Positions 43,444 to 52,792 of a stretch of DNA of 64,000 bases are shown here, piece after piece (positions within the stretch are counted from its first letter, which is position 1; each line of letters starts with the position of its first letter). Made by a program: the position numbers and the translations under genes. The DNA lies in NCBI RefSeq assembly GCF_010365305.1, contig NZ_CP048279.1:1116001-1180000 (forward strand), given 5' to 3'. This DNA is from Staphylococcus sp. MI 10-1553. GTDB lineage: Bacteria > Bacillota > Bacilli > Staphylococcales > Staphylococcaceae. The notes under the pieces are model-generated. The model was not told where the DNA came from. It searched no databases and worked only from the letters and a program-made list of their open reading frames with translations.

Positions 43444-43515
43444 TGGGCTATAGCCAAGCGGTAAGGCAACGGACTTTGACTCCGTCACTCGCTGGTTCGA
43501 ATCCAGCTAGCCCAG
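43444..43515 (+). tRNA. tRNA-Gln (TTG)
   Basis: TGGGCTA/TAGCCCA acceptor, loop CTTTGAC. Confidence 0.93.
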
Positions 43516-43523
43516 TTACTTTT

Positions 43524-43598
43524 GGCGGCATAGCCAAGTGGTAAGGCCGAGGTCTGCAAAACCTCTATTCACCGGTTCAAATCCGGTTGCCGCCTCCA
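43524..43598 (+). tRNA. tRNA-Cys (GCA)
   Basis: GGCGGCA/TGCCGCC acceptor, loop CTGCAAA, CCA encoded. Confidence 0.94.
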
Positions 43599-43612
43599 TT
43601 GATATGAAACAT

Positions 43613-43687
43613 GCGGGAGTAGTTCAATTTTTAGAACACTTTCCTTCCCGGAAAGAGGTATAGGTGTAAGTCCTATCTTCCGCTCCA
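43613..43687 (+). tRNA. tRNA-Gly (TCC), atypical cell-wall type
   Basis: Cloverleaf with anticodon loop CTTCCCG (TCC). The D loop AATTTTTA lacks the conserved GG, and the T loop TGTAAGT replaces TTCGAAT, so the normal D-T loop contact and EF-Tu binding should be weak. Staphylococci are known to use such glycine tRNAs as donors for the pentaglycine bridge (FemX, FemA, FemB) rather than for translation. Confidence 0.88.
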
Positions 43688-43693
43688 TTTTTT

Positions 43694-43716
43694 CCAATAA
43701 CATATTGGTTTTTTTT
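43694..43716 (+). terminator. Terminator inside the tRNA cluster
   Basis: CCAATA-ACA-TATTGG followed by eight T, between tRNA-Gly and tRNA-Leu. Confidence 0.7.
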
Positions 43717-43723
43717 GTATTAT

Positions 43724-43807
43724 GCCGGTGTGGCGGAATTGGCAGACGCGCGGGACTCAAAATCCCGTGTCTTCACAGACGTGTCGGTTCGACCCCGACC
43801 ACCGGTA
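43724..43807 (+). tRNA. tRNA-Leu (CAA)
   Basis: Long variable arm, loop CTCAAAA; last tRNA of the cluster; CCA not encoded. Confidence 0.93.
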
Positions 43808-43841
43808 TTCATAACCGTTATTTACACATCATAGCACATCA

Positions 43842-43870
43842 GAAACCCTGTTATTACGGGGTTTCTTTTT
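43842..43870 (+). terminator. Terminator of the tRNA cluster
   Basis: GAAACCC pairs with GGGTTTC, followed by five T. Confidence 0.75.
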
Positions 43871-44434
43871 ATGAGGCGGCACCCAAATGGCACAGGCTTG
43901 ATTCTCCAATGGCACGTGCTAATCATTCACTCTTTCCCTTGTGGCAGTAAAGGCGAGAACTATTATGATTATGTAATGAATGAAGTCAATTTATTTCCTT
44001 TTTCTTGATCTTTCTTAAATATGTAGTGAAAAGATAGACGTACAAGGTCCGAGCAAGTTACCTACATGAACTTTTTTAGATAAACAACAATACACATCTT
44101 GGACACGTTAGCGATTTCGCATGTCCATGTGTCCAAAAAAACAATGTTTATTTAACCGTAGTTTCCATTATACATAGCAATCACATCGAATCCTGCTTTA
44201 AAACTTCTTAATTCTATGTCTAGTAAAGAACCAGTAGTAATTCTTGGTTTTAAATTTACTGCTACTAACATTAAACCCATTTCATTTTATCTTAAAAATC
44301 TCAATAAAAATAAACCATCAATCATAACCCTTTAAAGTATTGACGAATATTTTAAGAAATTTTCAGAATAATGTTGTGCCATAAGTTCACTTATATTATG
44401 ATTAACCTATTCTTATAAGCGGAGGGTTGCGTAG
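43871..44434. other. Gap between the tRNA cluster and the PTS IIC-like gene
   Basis: No firm gene. It contains a TTGGACAC/GTGTCCAA hairpin (44099-44136) and a 42-codon reading frame on the minus strand (44152-44280). No integrase or attachment repeat was seen beside the terminal tRNA-Leu. Confidence 0.5.
44152..44280 (-). CDS. Possible small ORF or gene remnant
   Basis: 42 codons beginning MGLMLVAVNLKPRITTG and ending AMYNGNYG. A stop lies just upstream of the ATG and no good ribosome site is present. I do not recognise it; it may be chance or a degraded gene. Confidence 0.2.
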   Translation of the reverse strand: MGLMLVAVNLKPRITTGSLLDIELRSFKAGFDVIAMYNGNYG

Positions 44435-45493
44435 ATGGCGACAAATCAAATTAACAGCAAGCAATTTTTTAGCGTTATTTTAAATGCGGTAGGGGCTGGT
44501 GTTGTAATTGCGTTACTTCCTAATGCCTTTCTAGGTGAATTGTTGAAGTTTTTTAAAGACGGTCAACCAATTCTTGAAATGATTTATCAGGTTGTTTTGG
44601 TCATCCAATCATTTATGGCATTTATTATTGGGGCACTCGCTGCACATGCCTTCAAATTTTCTGGGCCAGGGGTAACATTTGTAGGAACTTCTGCGATGAT
44701 TGGATCAGGTGCGTTACAGTTTAAGAATGGTGCGTTTGTATTACATGGTATTGGTGACATAATTAACGTCATGCTGATTGTTATGATAGCGTGTCTCATG
44801 TTTATTCTATTGTCAGGCAAATTAGGATCATTAGAGATTATCGTGTTACCCGCGTTAATTCCTGTGACTTCTGGAATGATTGGTCTCATGACATTACCTT
44901 ATGTGAGTAAAGTGACACAATCATTAGGGCATTTAATTCATACGTTTACAGAACTTAATCCATTAATTATGAGTCTTTTAATTGCGATTACATACGCATT
45001 ATTGATGGTGACACCGATTTCACTTGTAGCAATAGCAACGGCAATATCTTTAACAGGTTTGGGAAGTGGTGCTGGTAATATGGGTGTTGTAGCGGCTTGT
45101 GTTACGTTTTTAATGGGATCGATGAAGGTCAATAAACTGGGTGTGAATATCGTGTTATTGTTTGGTGCGGCTAAAATGATGATTCCTGTTTATTTCAAAC
45201 ATCCTATTATTATCATCCCGTTAATTGTTAATGGTTTCGTAGCGGGTCTGATTGCATACTTTGTGGGGATACAAGGCACACCGATGTCAGCAGGTTTTGG
45301 CTATTCAGGACTCGTTGGACCGATTAATGCGTTCAACCGTTTAGAAGGGGATCCAATCATGAATATTTTCTTATTATTGATTGCTTATTTCGTAATTCCT
45401 TTTACAGTGGGGTGGTTTGTGCATCAATTGAGTAAAAAAGTGTTACCAGGTTATCGAGATGACATTTATCATTTTGAAGTACTAAAAGAATAA
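44435..45493 (+). CDS. PTS EIIC-like membrane protein (PTS_EIIC_2 family)
   Basis: A 352-residue polytopic protein with about nine to ten hydrophobic segments and the glycine-rich TGLGSGAGNMGVVAACVTF and GTPMSAGFGYSGLVGPI blocks of the PTS transporter subunit IIC family PF13303-type. No IIA or IIB domain is attached or adjacent, so sugar transport is only an annotation-level guess. GGAGGG precedes the ATG. Confidence 0.72.
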   Translation: MATNQINSKQFFSVILNAVGAGVVIALLPNAFLGELLKFFKDGQPILEMIYQVVLVIQSFMAFIIGALAAHAFKFSGPGVTFVGTSAMIGSGALQFKNGAFVLHGIGDIINVMLIVMIACLMFILLSGKLGSLEIIVLPALIPVTSGMIGLMTLPYVSKVTQSLGHLIHTFTELNPLIMSLLIAITYALLMVTPISLVAIATAISLTGLGSGAGNMGVVAACVTFLMGSMKVNKLGVNIVLLFGAAKMMIPVYFKHPIIIIPLIVNGFVAGLIAYFVGIQGTPMSAGFGYSGLVGPINAFNRLEGDPIMNIFLLLIAYFVIPFTVGWFVHQLSKKVLPGYRDDIYHFEVLKE

Positions 45494-45543
45494 ATGTTGA
45501 ATCGTCATACATGTATTTGAAATTAATAATAGCAAAATGAATA

Positions 45544-45584
45544 AAACATCAAGCAACGATACAAAGTTGTTTGATGTTTTTTTG
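45544..45584 (+). terminator. Terminator
   Basis: AAACATCAAGCAAC pairs with GTTGTTTGATGTTT, followed by a T run. Confidence 0.8.
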
Positions 45585-45679
45585 ATATTTACAAGGCTAC
45601 CGAAAAATTTTCAAAATATTATTGCATAAACTTACATATAAATGTATAATAATCGATAATATAGGAAGGAGGCAATGTA

Positions 45680-47140
45680 ATGAAGTATTTGGGGAAAATG
45701 ATGACAATCATGTTAATAGTCGTATTTTGTATTTCGGGAATTCCCGCGAAGTATGATGCCCAAGCTGCAAGTGAGGATCAGTGGGATGTCATTAAAGATC
45801 GTGGAGAATTGAGAGTGGGGCTATCTGCAGACTATGCGCCGATGGAATTTGAAAGAACAGTGAATGGTGAACGAGAATATGCAGGTATCGATATTGAATT
45901 AGCCAAAAAAATTGCGAAAGATAATGGGGTTAAATTAAAAATCGTCAATATGCAATTTGATAGTTTGCTCGGTGCGTTAAAAACTGGAAAAATCGACATG
46001 ATTATTTCTGGGATGACACCGACAGCTGAACGTAAAAAAGAAGTGGACTTTTCCGATAACTATATGACGGTAGATCAAAAAGTTGTTGTTCGAAAAAAGG
46101 ATAAAGATAAATTTAAAACGTTGAAAGATTTAGCGCATCATCGTATTGGGGCGCAAAAACAAACGACACAAGAAGAATTAGCGCAAAAGGAAATTGAAGG
46201 TGCGGATATCCAATCGTTAACACGTTTGCCTGAAGTGATTTTATCTCTTAAAAGCAACAAAGTAGATGCGATTGTCATGGATAGTGCAGTAGGTAAAGCT
46301 TATTTAGCACAAAATGAAGAATTAACGTTCTCAGATGCTTCATTTGCAGATTCTGAAAAACCAACTGCCATTGCTGTTCCGAAAGATTCACCCAAGTTAT
46401 TAAAACGTGTAAATCAATCCATTGCAGACGTCAATGATCACAATTTGATAGCGAAATATGAAAAAATCGCTGCTGATGCGATGCAAGATGATGGTAGCTT
46501 TTTAACAAAATATGGCGCATTTTTCTTAACAGGTATTAAAAGTACGATTGTCATTTCGCTTATCGGTGTGATATTAGGGGCAGTATTTGGTTCAATGTTT
46601 GCGTTGATGAAAATTAGTACAATTCGACCGTTAAAATGGTTTGCATCAGCGTATATCGAATTTTTACGTGGCACACCGTTACTTGTACAAGTCTTTTTAG
46701 TATTTTTTGGTACAACAGCAGTGTTAGGTTTAGATATTTCAGCATTTATTTGTGGAGCCATCGCATTGGTGATTAACTGTTCGGCCTACATTGCAGAAAT
46801 TATTCGTGCAGGGATTAATGCCGTAGATAAAGGTCAAATGGAGGCGGCACGTAGTTTAGGTTTAAGCTACAGTCAAACGATGAAGTCAGTCATTATGCCT
46901 CAAGCGATTAAAAAGATTTTACCTGCATTAGGAAATGAGTTTGTGACAGTGATTAAAGAGTCTTCTATCGTCTCTGTGATTGGTGTCAGTGAAATTATGT
47001 TCAATGCACAAGTTGTACAAGGGGCGTCATTTGATCCATTCACACCATTATTAATTGCCGCTGTGCTGTACTTTATTTTAACATTCACGCTTTCACGTTT
47101 AATGAGCTTTTTAGAAGGGAGAATGAGTATCAGTGATTAA
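45680..47140 (+). CDS. Amino-acid ABC transporter, fused binding protein and permease
   Basis: A 486-residue fusion. A signal peptide (1-30, ending AQAA) leads to an SBP_bac_3 domain (about 35-265; [34 protein letters not shown]), followed by a BPD_transp_1 permease (about 280-480) with the EAA loop [22 protein letters not shown]. Such fusions import polar amino acids, often glutamine. AGGAGGC precedes the ATG. It overlaps its ATPase gene by eight bases. Confidence 0.9.
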   Translation: MKYLGKMMTIMLIVVFCISGIPAKYDAQAASEDQWDVIKDRGELRVGLSADYAPMEFERTVNGEREYAGIDIELAKKIAKDNGVKLKIVNMQFDSLLGALKTGKIDMIISGMTPTAERKKEVDFSDNYMTVDQKVVVRKKDKDKFKTLKDLAHHRIGAQKQTTQEELAQKEIEGADIQSLTRLPEVILSLKSNKVDAIVMDSAVGKAYLAQNEELTFSDASFADSEKPTAIAVPKDSPKLLKRVNQSIADVNDHNLIAKYEKIAADAMQDDGSFLTKYGAFFLTGIKSTIVISLIGVILGAVFGSMFALMKISTIRPLKWFASAYIEFLRGTPLLVQVFLVFFGTTAVLGLDISAFICGAIALVINCSAYIAEIIRAGINAVDKGQMEAARSLGLSYSQTMKSVIMPQAIKKILPALGNEFVTVIKESSIVSVIGVSEIMFNAQVVQGASFDPFTPLLIAAVLYFILTFTLSRLMSFLEGRMSISD

Positions 47141-47858
47141 AATTTCAAAGTTAAATAAATCGTTTGGTCAAAATGAAGTGTTAACAGGTATTGATTTAGA
47201 AATTGCACAAGGTGAAGTGGTCGCTATCATTGGTCCTTCTGGAAGCGGGAAAAGTACATTATTACGATGTATGAATTTATTAGAAGTTCCTACATCAGGG
47301 CAAGTCATTTTCGAAGGACGTGATTTGACAGATAAGGGCACTAAAGTGGATGAATTACGTCAAAAAATGGGCATGGTATTTCAAAATTTCAATTTATTTC
47401 CACATAAAAAGGTCATTGATAACATTATGCTAGCGCCGCAATTATTGAAAAAAGGGGATGCACAACAATTAAAAACGCGTGCACTAGATTTATTATCGAA
47501 AGTAGGTTTGGAAGATAAAGCAGAAGCCTATCCGAATCAATTGTCGGGTGGACAAAAGCAAAGGGTTGCGATTGCTCGTGCGTTAGCGATGGATCCTGAC
47601 GTGTTGTTATTTGACGAACCTACATCAGCATTAGATCCTGAAGTGGTAGGAGAGGTATTAGCAGTAATGAAATCACTCGCTAAAGAAGGGATGACAATGG
47701 TTGTGGTGACGCATGAAATGGATTTTGCGAAAAATGTGAGTGACCGCGTAGTATTTATGGCAGATGGTGTTGTCGTAGAAGATGGGCCACCGCATGAAAT
47801 TTTTGAAAATCCACAACATCAACGTACACAAAACTTCTTGAAGCGTGTGTTAAACTAA
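47133..47858 (+). CDS. Amino-acid ABC transporter ATP-binding protein (GlnQ-like)
   Basis: A 241-residue ATPase with intact Walker [11 protein letters not shown]-loop [10 protein letters not shown], signature LSGGQ, Walker [15 protein letters not shown] and H-loop VVTHEM. The start is GTG at 47133, inside the end of the permease gene, giving [12 protein letters not shown], so translation is probably coupled. Confidence 0.93.
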   Translation: MIKISKLNKSFGQNEVLTGIDLEIAQGEVVAIIGPSGSGKSTLLRCMNLLEVPTSGQVIFEGRDLTDKGTKVDELRQKMGMVFQNFNLFPHKKVIDNIMLAPQLLKKGDAQQLKTRALDLLSKVGLEDKAEAYPNQLSGGQKQRVAIARALAMDPDVLLFDEPTSALDPEVVGEVLAVMKSLAKEGMTMVVVTHEMDFAKNVSDRVVFMADGVVVEDGPPHEIFENPQHQRTQNFLKRVLN

Positions 47859-47869
47859 ATTTAAACGAC

Positions 47870-47907
47870 AAAGAGCTAGGAATGTAATTGATTCCGGCTC
47901 TTTTTTA
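47870..47907 (+). terminator. Terminator of the amino-acid ABC operon
   Basis: AAAGAGC..GGAAT pairs with ATTCC..GCTCTTT, then a T run. Confidence 0.7.
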
Positions 47908-48013
47908 GTTGAAGTATCAAATGATGTTTATGAGTTTCCGAGCTTCAATGGAATAATTCCACGCAATGACAGTCAGATATGTTAAAATAACATGGTGATT
48001 TTAAAGAGGTGAC

Positions 48014-49147
48014 ATGATGAATGTACGGGCATTGAAAGAAGAGATAATCGCATATGCACATACAATAGGCATCAATAGTATTGGTTTTACCACAGCAGAT
48101 CCTTTTGATGAATTGAAACAAAAGCTTGTCGATTATCATGCAAAAGGATATGCGTCAGGTTTTGAGCCGTCTGTTATCGCTTTACGCACAGCGCCGAAAT
48201 TATCTTTACCGACTGCACGTTCAATTATTGCGATTGCTGTTGGATATCCGAATAAATTAAAAGGTGCGCCTAAAAGTGTTCGTGGTGATCGTCGAGGCAT
48301 GTTTGCACGCGCTTCATGGGGGCAAGATTATCATTCGATTATGCGGCGACGTTTAGATGATTTGGCAGCTTTTATTCAAAGTAAAGTACCAGATGTAGAG
48401 CTCATGTCAATGGTGGATACTGGTGTGCTGTCTGACCGTGCCGTTGCAGAACGTGCGGGGCTTGGCTTTGTAGGACGCAACGGCTTTGTCATTAATCCTG
48501 ATTTAGGTACGTGGTCGTATTTAGGAGAAATGTTAGTGAGTATTCCATTTCCACCTGATGATCCTATTATGGATAGTTGTGGCGATTGTACAATTTGTGT
48601 TGATCGTTGTCCTACTGGCGCGCTCGTTGGTAATGGGCAATTGAACAGCCAGAAGTGTATCAGCTTTTTAACACAAACGAAAGGCTATTTACCGGATGAA
48701 TATCGTTATAAAATCGGTAATCGTCTGTACGGTTGTGATACGTGTCAACAAGTGTGTCCGAAAAATCGAGGTATTAATACGGAACAAGACGATATACATC
48801 TAGAGCCAGAAATTTTAAAACCACGATTAGTACCATTACTAAAAATGAATAATAAGACGTTTAAAAATACATTTGGACATCTTGCAGGCGCATGGAGAGG
48901 TAAAAAGCCGATTCAACGTAATGCGATTCTTGCACTGGCGCATTTTAAAGAAGAAACGGCAATACCAGACTTAAAAGATATGGCTGAAACGGATCCGAGA
49001 CCTATGATTCGTGCAACGGCATTTTGGGCAATTGGTCAAATTTTAGGTGATGCAGCAAAAGATTATGTGATGTCACATTATGACAATGAACTTAAAGAAG
49101 TCCAAGTCGAGATGATTAAAGGATTAGAAATGAGGAGAGATGAATAA
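48014..49147 (+). CDS. queG: Epoxyqueuosine reductase QueG
   Basis: A 377-residue cobalamin and Fe-S enzyme for the last step of queuosine synthesis in tRNA. Two [4Fe-4S] motifs, CGDCTICVDRCPTGAL and CDTCQQVCPKNRG, are followed by a C-terminal HEAT-like part with short repeats. ATG 48014 and ATG 48017 are adjacent; GAGGTGA lies closer to the first. The stop shares a base with trmL. Confidence 0.93.
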   Translation: MMNVRALKEEIIAYAHTIGINSIGFTTADPFDELKQKLVDYHAKGYASGFEPSVIALRTAPKLSLPTARSIIAIAVGYPNKLKGAPKSVRGDRRGMFARASWGQDYHSIMRRRLDDLAAFIQSKVPDVELMSMVDTGVLSDRAVAERAGLGFVGRNGFVINPDLGTWSYLGEMLVSIPFPPDDPIMDSCGDCTICVDRCPTGALVGNGQLNSQKCISFLTQTKGYLPDEYRYKIGNRLYGCDTCQQVCPKNRGINTEQDDIHLEPEILKPRLVPLLKMNNKTFKNTFGHLAGAWRGKKPIQRNAILALAHFKEETAIPDLKDMAETDPRPMIRATAFWAIGQILGDAAKDYVMSHYDNELKEVQVEMIKGLEMRRDE

Positions 49148-49617
49148 TGCCAATTCATGTAGTTTTATATCAACCAGAAATTCCTGCTAATACAGGGAAT
49201 ATTGCACGTACATGTGCAGCGACTGACACACATTTACATTTAATTCGTCCGTTAGGTTTTAGTACTGACGATAAAATGTTGCGACGTGCTGGTTTAGATT
49301 ATTGGAAATATGTATCGATTACATATTACGACAATATTGAATCATTTTTTGAACAAACAGAGGGCCAATACTTTTTACTTACAAAGTTTGGTTCTAAAAG
49401 TCATACGTCTCAAGATTTTTCAAATGTTGATGAAAACTATTATTTTATTTTTGGGAAAGAAACAACAGGATTACCAGACTGGGTGAAAGATAAGTATGAT
49501 AATACAGCGTTACGTATCCCGATGAACGAAAATGTACGTGCATTGAACCTATCTAATACTGCAGCGATTTTAGTTTATGAGGTATTAAGACAGCAAAATT
49601 ATCCAAATTTACAATAG
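49147..49617 (+). CDS. trmL: tRNA (cytidine/uridine-34 2'-O)-methyltransferase TrmL
   Basis: A 156-residue SPOUT methyltransferase: VLYQPEIPANTGNIARTCA at the N-terminus, FGKETTGLPDW, and RIPMNENVRALNLSNTAAI forming the knotted SAM site. It methylates the wobble base of leucine tRNAs. The ATG overlaps the queG TAA by one base, so two tRNA-modification genes form one unit. Confidence 0.93.
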   Translation: MPIHVVLYQPEIPANTGNIARTCAATDTHLHLIRPLGFSTDDKMLRRAGLDYWKYVSITYYDNIESFFEQTEGQYFLLTKFGSKSHTSQDFSNVDENYYFIFGKETTGLPDWVKDKYDNTALRIPMNENVRALNLSNTAAILVYEVLRQQNYPNLQ

Positions 49618-49619
49618 AT

Positions 49620-49751
49620 ATGGACGAATTTCATAGCATTGTTCATAGTTTGGGGTTTGGACAAGAACAATTGCGTAAAAAAGGTTATAATTACGATAAC
49701 GGAGAACCTTTCGAATGTTCCTCATTTTTTAATGTTTTAATTGATGTTTAA
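49620..49751 (+). CDS. Possible small ORF or remnant
   Basis: 43 codons beginning MDEFHSIVHSLGFGQEQLR and ending FFNVLIDV. It starts two bases after the trmL stop without a clear ribosome site. The composition is protein-like, but I do not recognise it; it may be the end of a decayed gene. Confidence 0.3.
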   Translation: MDEFHSIVHSLGFGQEQLRKKGYNYDNGEPFECSSFFNVLIDV

Positions 49752-49809
49752 AATGGGTATGTAATTATTAATGTAAAAGACGAGTAGGACAATAGAGGAG
49801 TGTACGATA

Positions 49810-50409
49810 ATGGCAATGAATTTTAAAGTATTTAAAGATGCAGAAACAGCAGCAACTTTCACAGCAGATATCTTAAGAAAACAGTTAAATAATAATCCGA
49901 CATCCATTGTAGGCGTTCATTTAAATCAAGAAGAAGCACCGGTATTAGATGCATTAAAAAAAGATGTCGATCGTCATAGGGTTGATTTTAGTCAAATTCA
50001 TGTATTGGATTACGATGCGCAACCATCATATTATCAAGCATTAGGTGTCCCAGAAAAACAAATTCACCACGTTCCAGAAGATGAAAAAGTGGAAGAATTT
50101 ATTAAACATCACGCAAAAACAAAAGATAATAAAGGTAAATTGACGTTACAAGTCGTGACAATCGATACAGAAGGTCAAATTGGTATTCCTATGAATGATG
50201 CATTATTACCAGCGCGTGAAATTATTGTTGTCGTGACAGGTGCGGTGAAAGCGGAACAAGTGAAGAAATTATACGAAGAAAATGGTAATACGACATTTAT
50301 TCCGTCAACATTAAAATCACATCGTATGGTTACTGTAGTCCTTGATGAAGCGGCTGCACAAGGTTTACCTGAAGATGTGCGCAATTACTTTACTTCATTG
50401 TATGCATAA
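49810..50409 (+). CDS. NagB/6-phosphogluconolactonase-like protein, probably inactive
   Basis: A 199-residue protein whose C-terminal half matches glucosamine-6-phosphate isomerase (LLPAREIIVVVTGAVKAEQV, ... VTVVLDEAAAQGL). It is about 40 residues short, and the catalytic G-x-D-G-H block of NagB is absent, so isomerase activity is doubtful. A similar gene stands here in S. aureus. GAGGAGTG precedes the ATG. A small acidic protein gene follows. Confidence 0.65.
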   Translation: MAMNFKVFKDAETAATFTADILRKQLNNNPTSIVGVHLNQEEAPVLDALKKDVDRHRVDFSQIHVLDYDAQPSYYQALGVPEKQIHHVPEDEKVEEFIKHHAKTKDNKGKLTLQVVTIDTEGQIGIPMNDALLPAREIIVVVTGAVKAEQVKKLYEENGNTTFIPSTLKSHRMVTVVLDEAAAQGLPEDVRNYFTSLYA

Positions 50410-50429
50410 GAGAAGAGGTGAAGGGCATA

Positions 50430-50591
50430 ATGAAAGAAGAACAAAAGCATTATGACAATGAAATGGTTGATAGTTTTGATGATGTCGTGGAGCTCGGGAA
50501 AGAAATGGAACAAATTTCTGAAGCGAACGATGAAGACAAACTCGATCAATCACATGATTCAAAAGTGCGTTCTGATAAAGACACAAAATAG
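50430..50591 (+). CDS. Small acidic hypothetical protein
   Basis: 53 residues, MKEEQKHYDNEMVDSFDDVV to SDKDTK, hydrophilic and very acidic, without hydrophobic segments. GAGGTGAAGGG precedes the ATG and a terminator follows at 50604. Probably co-transcribed with the NagB-like gene. Function unknown. Confidence 0.55.
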   Translation: MKEEQKHYDNEMVDSFDDVVELGKEMEQISEANDEDKLDQSHDSKVRSDKDTK

Positions 50592-50603
50592 AAAAATAAT
50601 GAG

Positions 50604-50639
50604 AAGGCTGGTTTATCATAATGATGGTCCAGTCTTTTT
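50604..50639 (+). terminator. Terminator
   Basis: AAGGCTGG pairs with CCAGTCTT, followed by a T run. Confidence 0.65.
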
Positions 50640-50713
50640 ATTTTCTTTAGTGTACGTTGAGACAAATATGATAAAATGGGAGCGTGTTTAAAAAATGATG
50701 AAAGGTGACATAC

Positions 50714-51157
50714 ATGAAGTTACATCAGAAATGGATTATGTTAATTATTATTTCCACAATCATCAACTTGTTATCGATTAAAGCCTTCCCATTGGTGTTA
50801 GGGACGTTATATTTACCGGTATTATTTAAAATTGTGCAACTCCAACTGAACTTATCCAATGGTTTAGTCGACGATGCACAATCACACGTTCAAACCTTTG
50901 TGAAAACGAATCAAAAAGGTATCGTCATTAGTGTCATTTGTTGTATCGCGATGACTGTCGCATTGACGATTTATTTAGATGATTTTTACAATCAATTCAG
51001 TGGCTTTTTAGGTGTGTTAATCCGAATCAGTCCGGTCACAATGGTGATTGGCCTCATTTTGTATATTTTAGCAGCTATTGCAGTCGTACAAGCTGTGAAA
51101 CACAAATTTATGCATACTGAAATGGAAAAAGTTAAAGAAACACCTTCAAATGAATAA
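50714..51157 (+). CDS. Small membrane protein, unknown
   Basis: A 147-residue protein with three to four hydrophobic segments (about 7-45, 75-95, 105-132) and a polar C-terminal tail. A GTG at 50705 is in frame, but AAAGGTGAC favours ATG 50714. I do not recognise the family. It lies alone between two terminators. Confidence 0.6.
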   Translation: MKLHQKWIMLIIISTIINLLSIKAFPLVLGTLYLPVLFKIVQLQLNLSNGLVDDAQSHVQTFVKTNQKGIVISVICCIAMTVALTIYLDDFYNQFSGFLGVLIRISPVTMVIGLILYILAAIAVVQAVKHKFMHTEMEKVKETPSNE

Positions 51158-51243
51158 ATTATGGATTGTTTTCATTGAATCATGCCTTTGTAGAGACGAT
51201 TGATTTTATATTTCAATATTTTACTTTCACTCATTGTAGGAAT

Positions 51244-51277
51244 AAGACTGGGAAATTAAGTTTTCTCAGCCTTTTTT
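51244..51277 (+). terminator. Terminator
   Basis: Hairpin of AAGACTGGGAAA with TTTTCTCAGCCTT, followed by a T run. Confidence 0.6.
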
Positions 51278-51386
51278 ATTTAGAGAAAAAACGCAATTGC
51301 ACGCCAATGTTCATTGAATGGCGATTTCGTTTAATGCTATAATTTAAGTGACAAGAATATTCAAAAATTAAAGGGGAGCGAGAGAT

Positions 51387-52772
51387 ATGTCAGTAAGAAT
51401 TGAACATGATACATTTGGTGAAATTGAGGTACCTGCAGATAAATATTGGGGCGCTCAAACACAAAGAAGTAAACAAAATTTTCCAGTTGGCAAAGAAAAA
51501 ATGCCAATTGAGGTTGTATATGGTTTCGCGCAATTAAAGCGTGCAGCTGCATTAGCCAACAATGAGTTAGGAAAGTTAAGCGATGCGAAAAAAGGTGCGA
51601 TTGTATATGCTTGTGATCGTATTTTAGCAGGTGAATTAGATGAACATTTTCCATTAGTTGTATGGCAAACAGGAAGCGGTACACAAAGTAATATGAATGT
51701 GAATGAAGTTGTGAGCTATGTGGCGAATGAATACTTAAAAGAAAACGGTAGTAACGAAACAATTCACCCGAATGATGATGTCAACAAGTCACAAAGTTCT
51801 AATGATACATTCCCAACAGCAATGCACGTTGCACTGTATCATGAAGTGGAAAAACGTTTAGAACCTGCATTAAGAGGATTGCGTGAAACGTTCTACAAAA
51901 AAGAAAATGAGTTTAAAGACATCATTAAAATTGGTCGTACACACCTCCAAGATGCGACACCGATTACGTTAGGCCAAGAAATTAGTGGTTGGCGCTATAT
52001 GTTAGACGTGTGTGAAAATTTATTGGCAGAATCTAAAAAACATATTTTAAACTTAGCCATTGGTGGCACTGCAGTCGGTACTGGCATTAATGCACACCCT
52101 GATTTTGGTACAAAAGTTGCAGGCTATATTGCAGAAAATACTGGTTATCCATTTGTATCATCTGAAAATAAATTCCATGCGTTAACTGCACATGATGAAG
52201 TGGTTCAATTACATGGTTCACTCAAAGCACTCGCGGGTGACTTAATGAAAATTGCGAATGATGTGAGATGGTTAGCTTCTGGCCCTCGTGCAGGTTTAGC
52301 AGAGATGTCTATTCCTGAAAACGAACCAGGTTCATCGATTATGCCAGGTAAAGTGAATCCAACACAATGCGAAATGTTAACAATGGTCGCTGTACAAGTC
52401 ATGGGTAACGATACAGTAGTAGGATTCTCAAGCTCTCAAGGTAATTTCGAATTAAACGTCTTTAAACCTGTCATTTTGCATAATACGTTACAATCCATTT
52501 ATTTATTAGCAGACGGTATGGAAACATTCAATCAAAACTGTGCAGTAGGTATCGAACCTATTCCTGAAAACATTGATAACTATTTGAACCGTTCATTGAT
52601 GCTAGTGACTGCGCTTAACCCACATATCGGTTATGAAAAAGCAGCAGCCATTGCGAAAAAAGCGCATAAAGAAGGATTGACATTAAAAGAATCTGCAATT
52701 CAGTCAGGTTATGTGACAGAAGAACAATTTGAGGAATGGATTAAACCAGAAAATATGGTCCATCCGAAATAG
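51387..52772 (+). CDS. fumC: Fumarate hydratase class II
   Basis: TCA-cycle enzyme interconverting fumarate and malate. The 461 residues carry [14 protein letters not shown], the active-site [16 protein letters not shown] block ([15 protein letters not shown]), [16 protein letters not shown] and the superfamily signature [22 protein letters not shown] precedes the ATG. Confidence 0.96.
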   Translation: MSVRIEHDTFGEIEVPADKYWGAQTQRSKQNFPVGKEKMPIEVVYGFAQLKRAAALANNELGKLSDAKKGAIVYACDRILAGELDEHFPLVVWQTGSGTQSNMNVNEVVSYVANEYLKENGSNETIHPNDDVNKSQSSNDTFPTAMHVALYHEVEKRLEPALRGLRETFYKKENEFKDIIKIGRTHLQDATPITLGQEISGWRYMLDVCENLLAESKKHILNLAIGGTAVGTGINAHPDFGTKVAGYIAENTGYPFVSSENKFHALTAHDEVVQLHGSLKALAGDLMKIANDVRWLASGPRAGLAEMSIPENEPGSSIMPGKVNPTQCEMLTMVAVQVMGNDTVVGFSSSQGNFELNVFKPVILHNTLQSIYLLADGMETFNQNCAVGIEPIPENIDNYLNRSLMLVTALNPHIGYEKAAAIAKKAHKEGLTLKESAIQSGYVTEEQFEEWIKPENMVHPK

Positions 52773-52792
52773 TATGGAGGCAAGTTTTAAAC

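Noticed and set aside
43808..43980. Attachment site for an integrated element beside the terminal tRNA-Leu
   Set aside because: No integrase gene, no duplicated tRNA end and no flanking direct repeat were found; the short repeated ATGGCAC words are too small.
44099..44136. Strong TTGGACAC/GTGTCCAA hairpin as a terminator
   Set aside because: It is followed by A, not T, on the plus strand, and has no T run on the minus strand after the stem.
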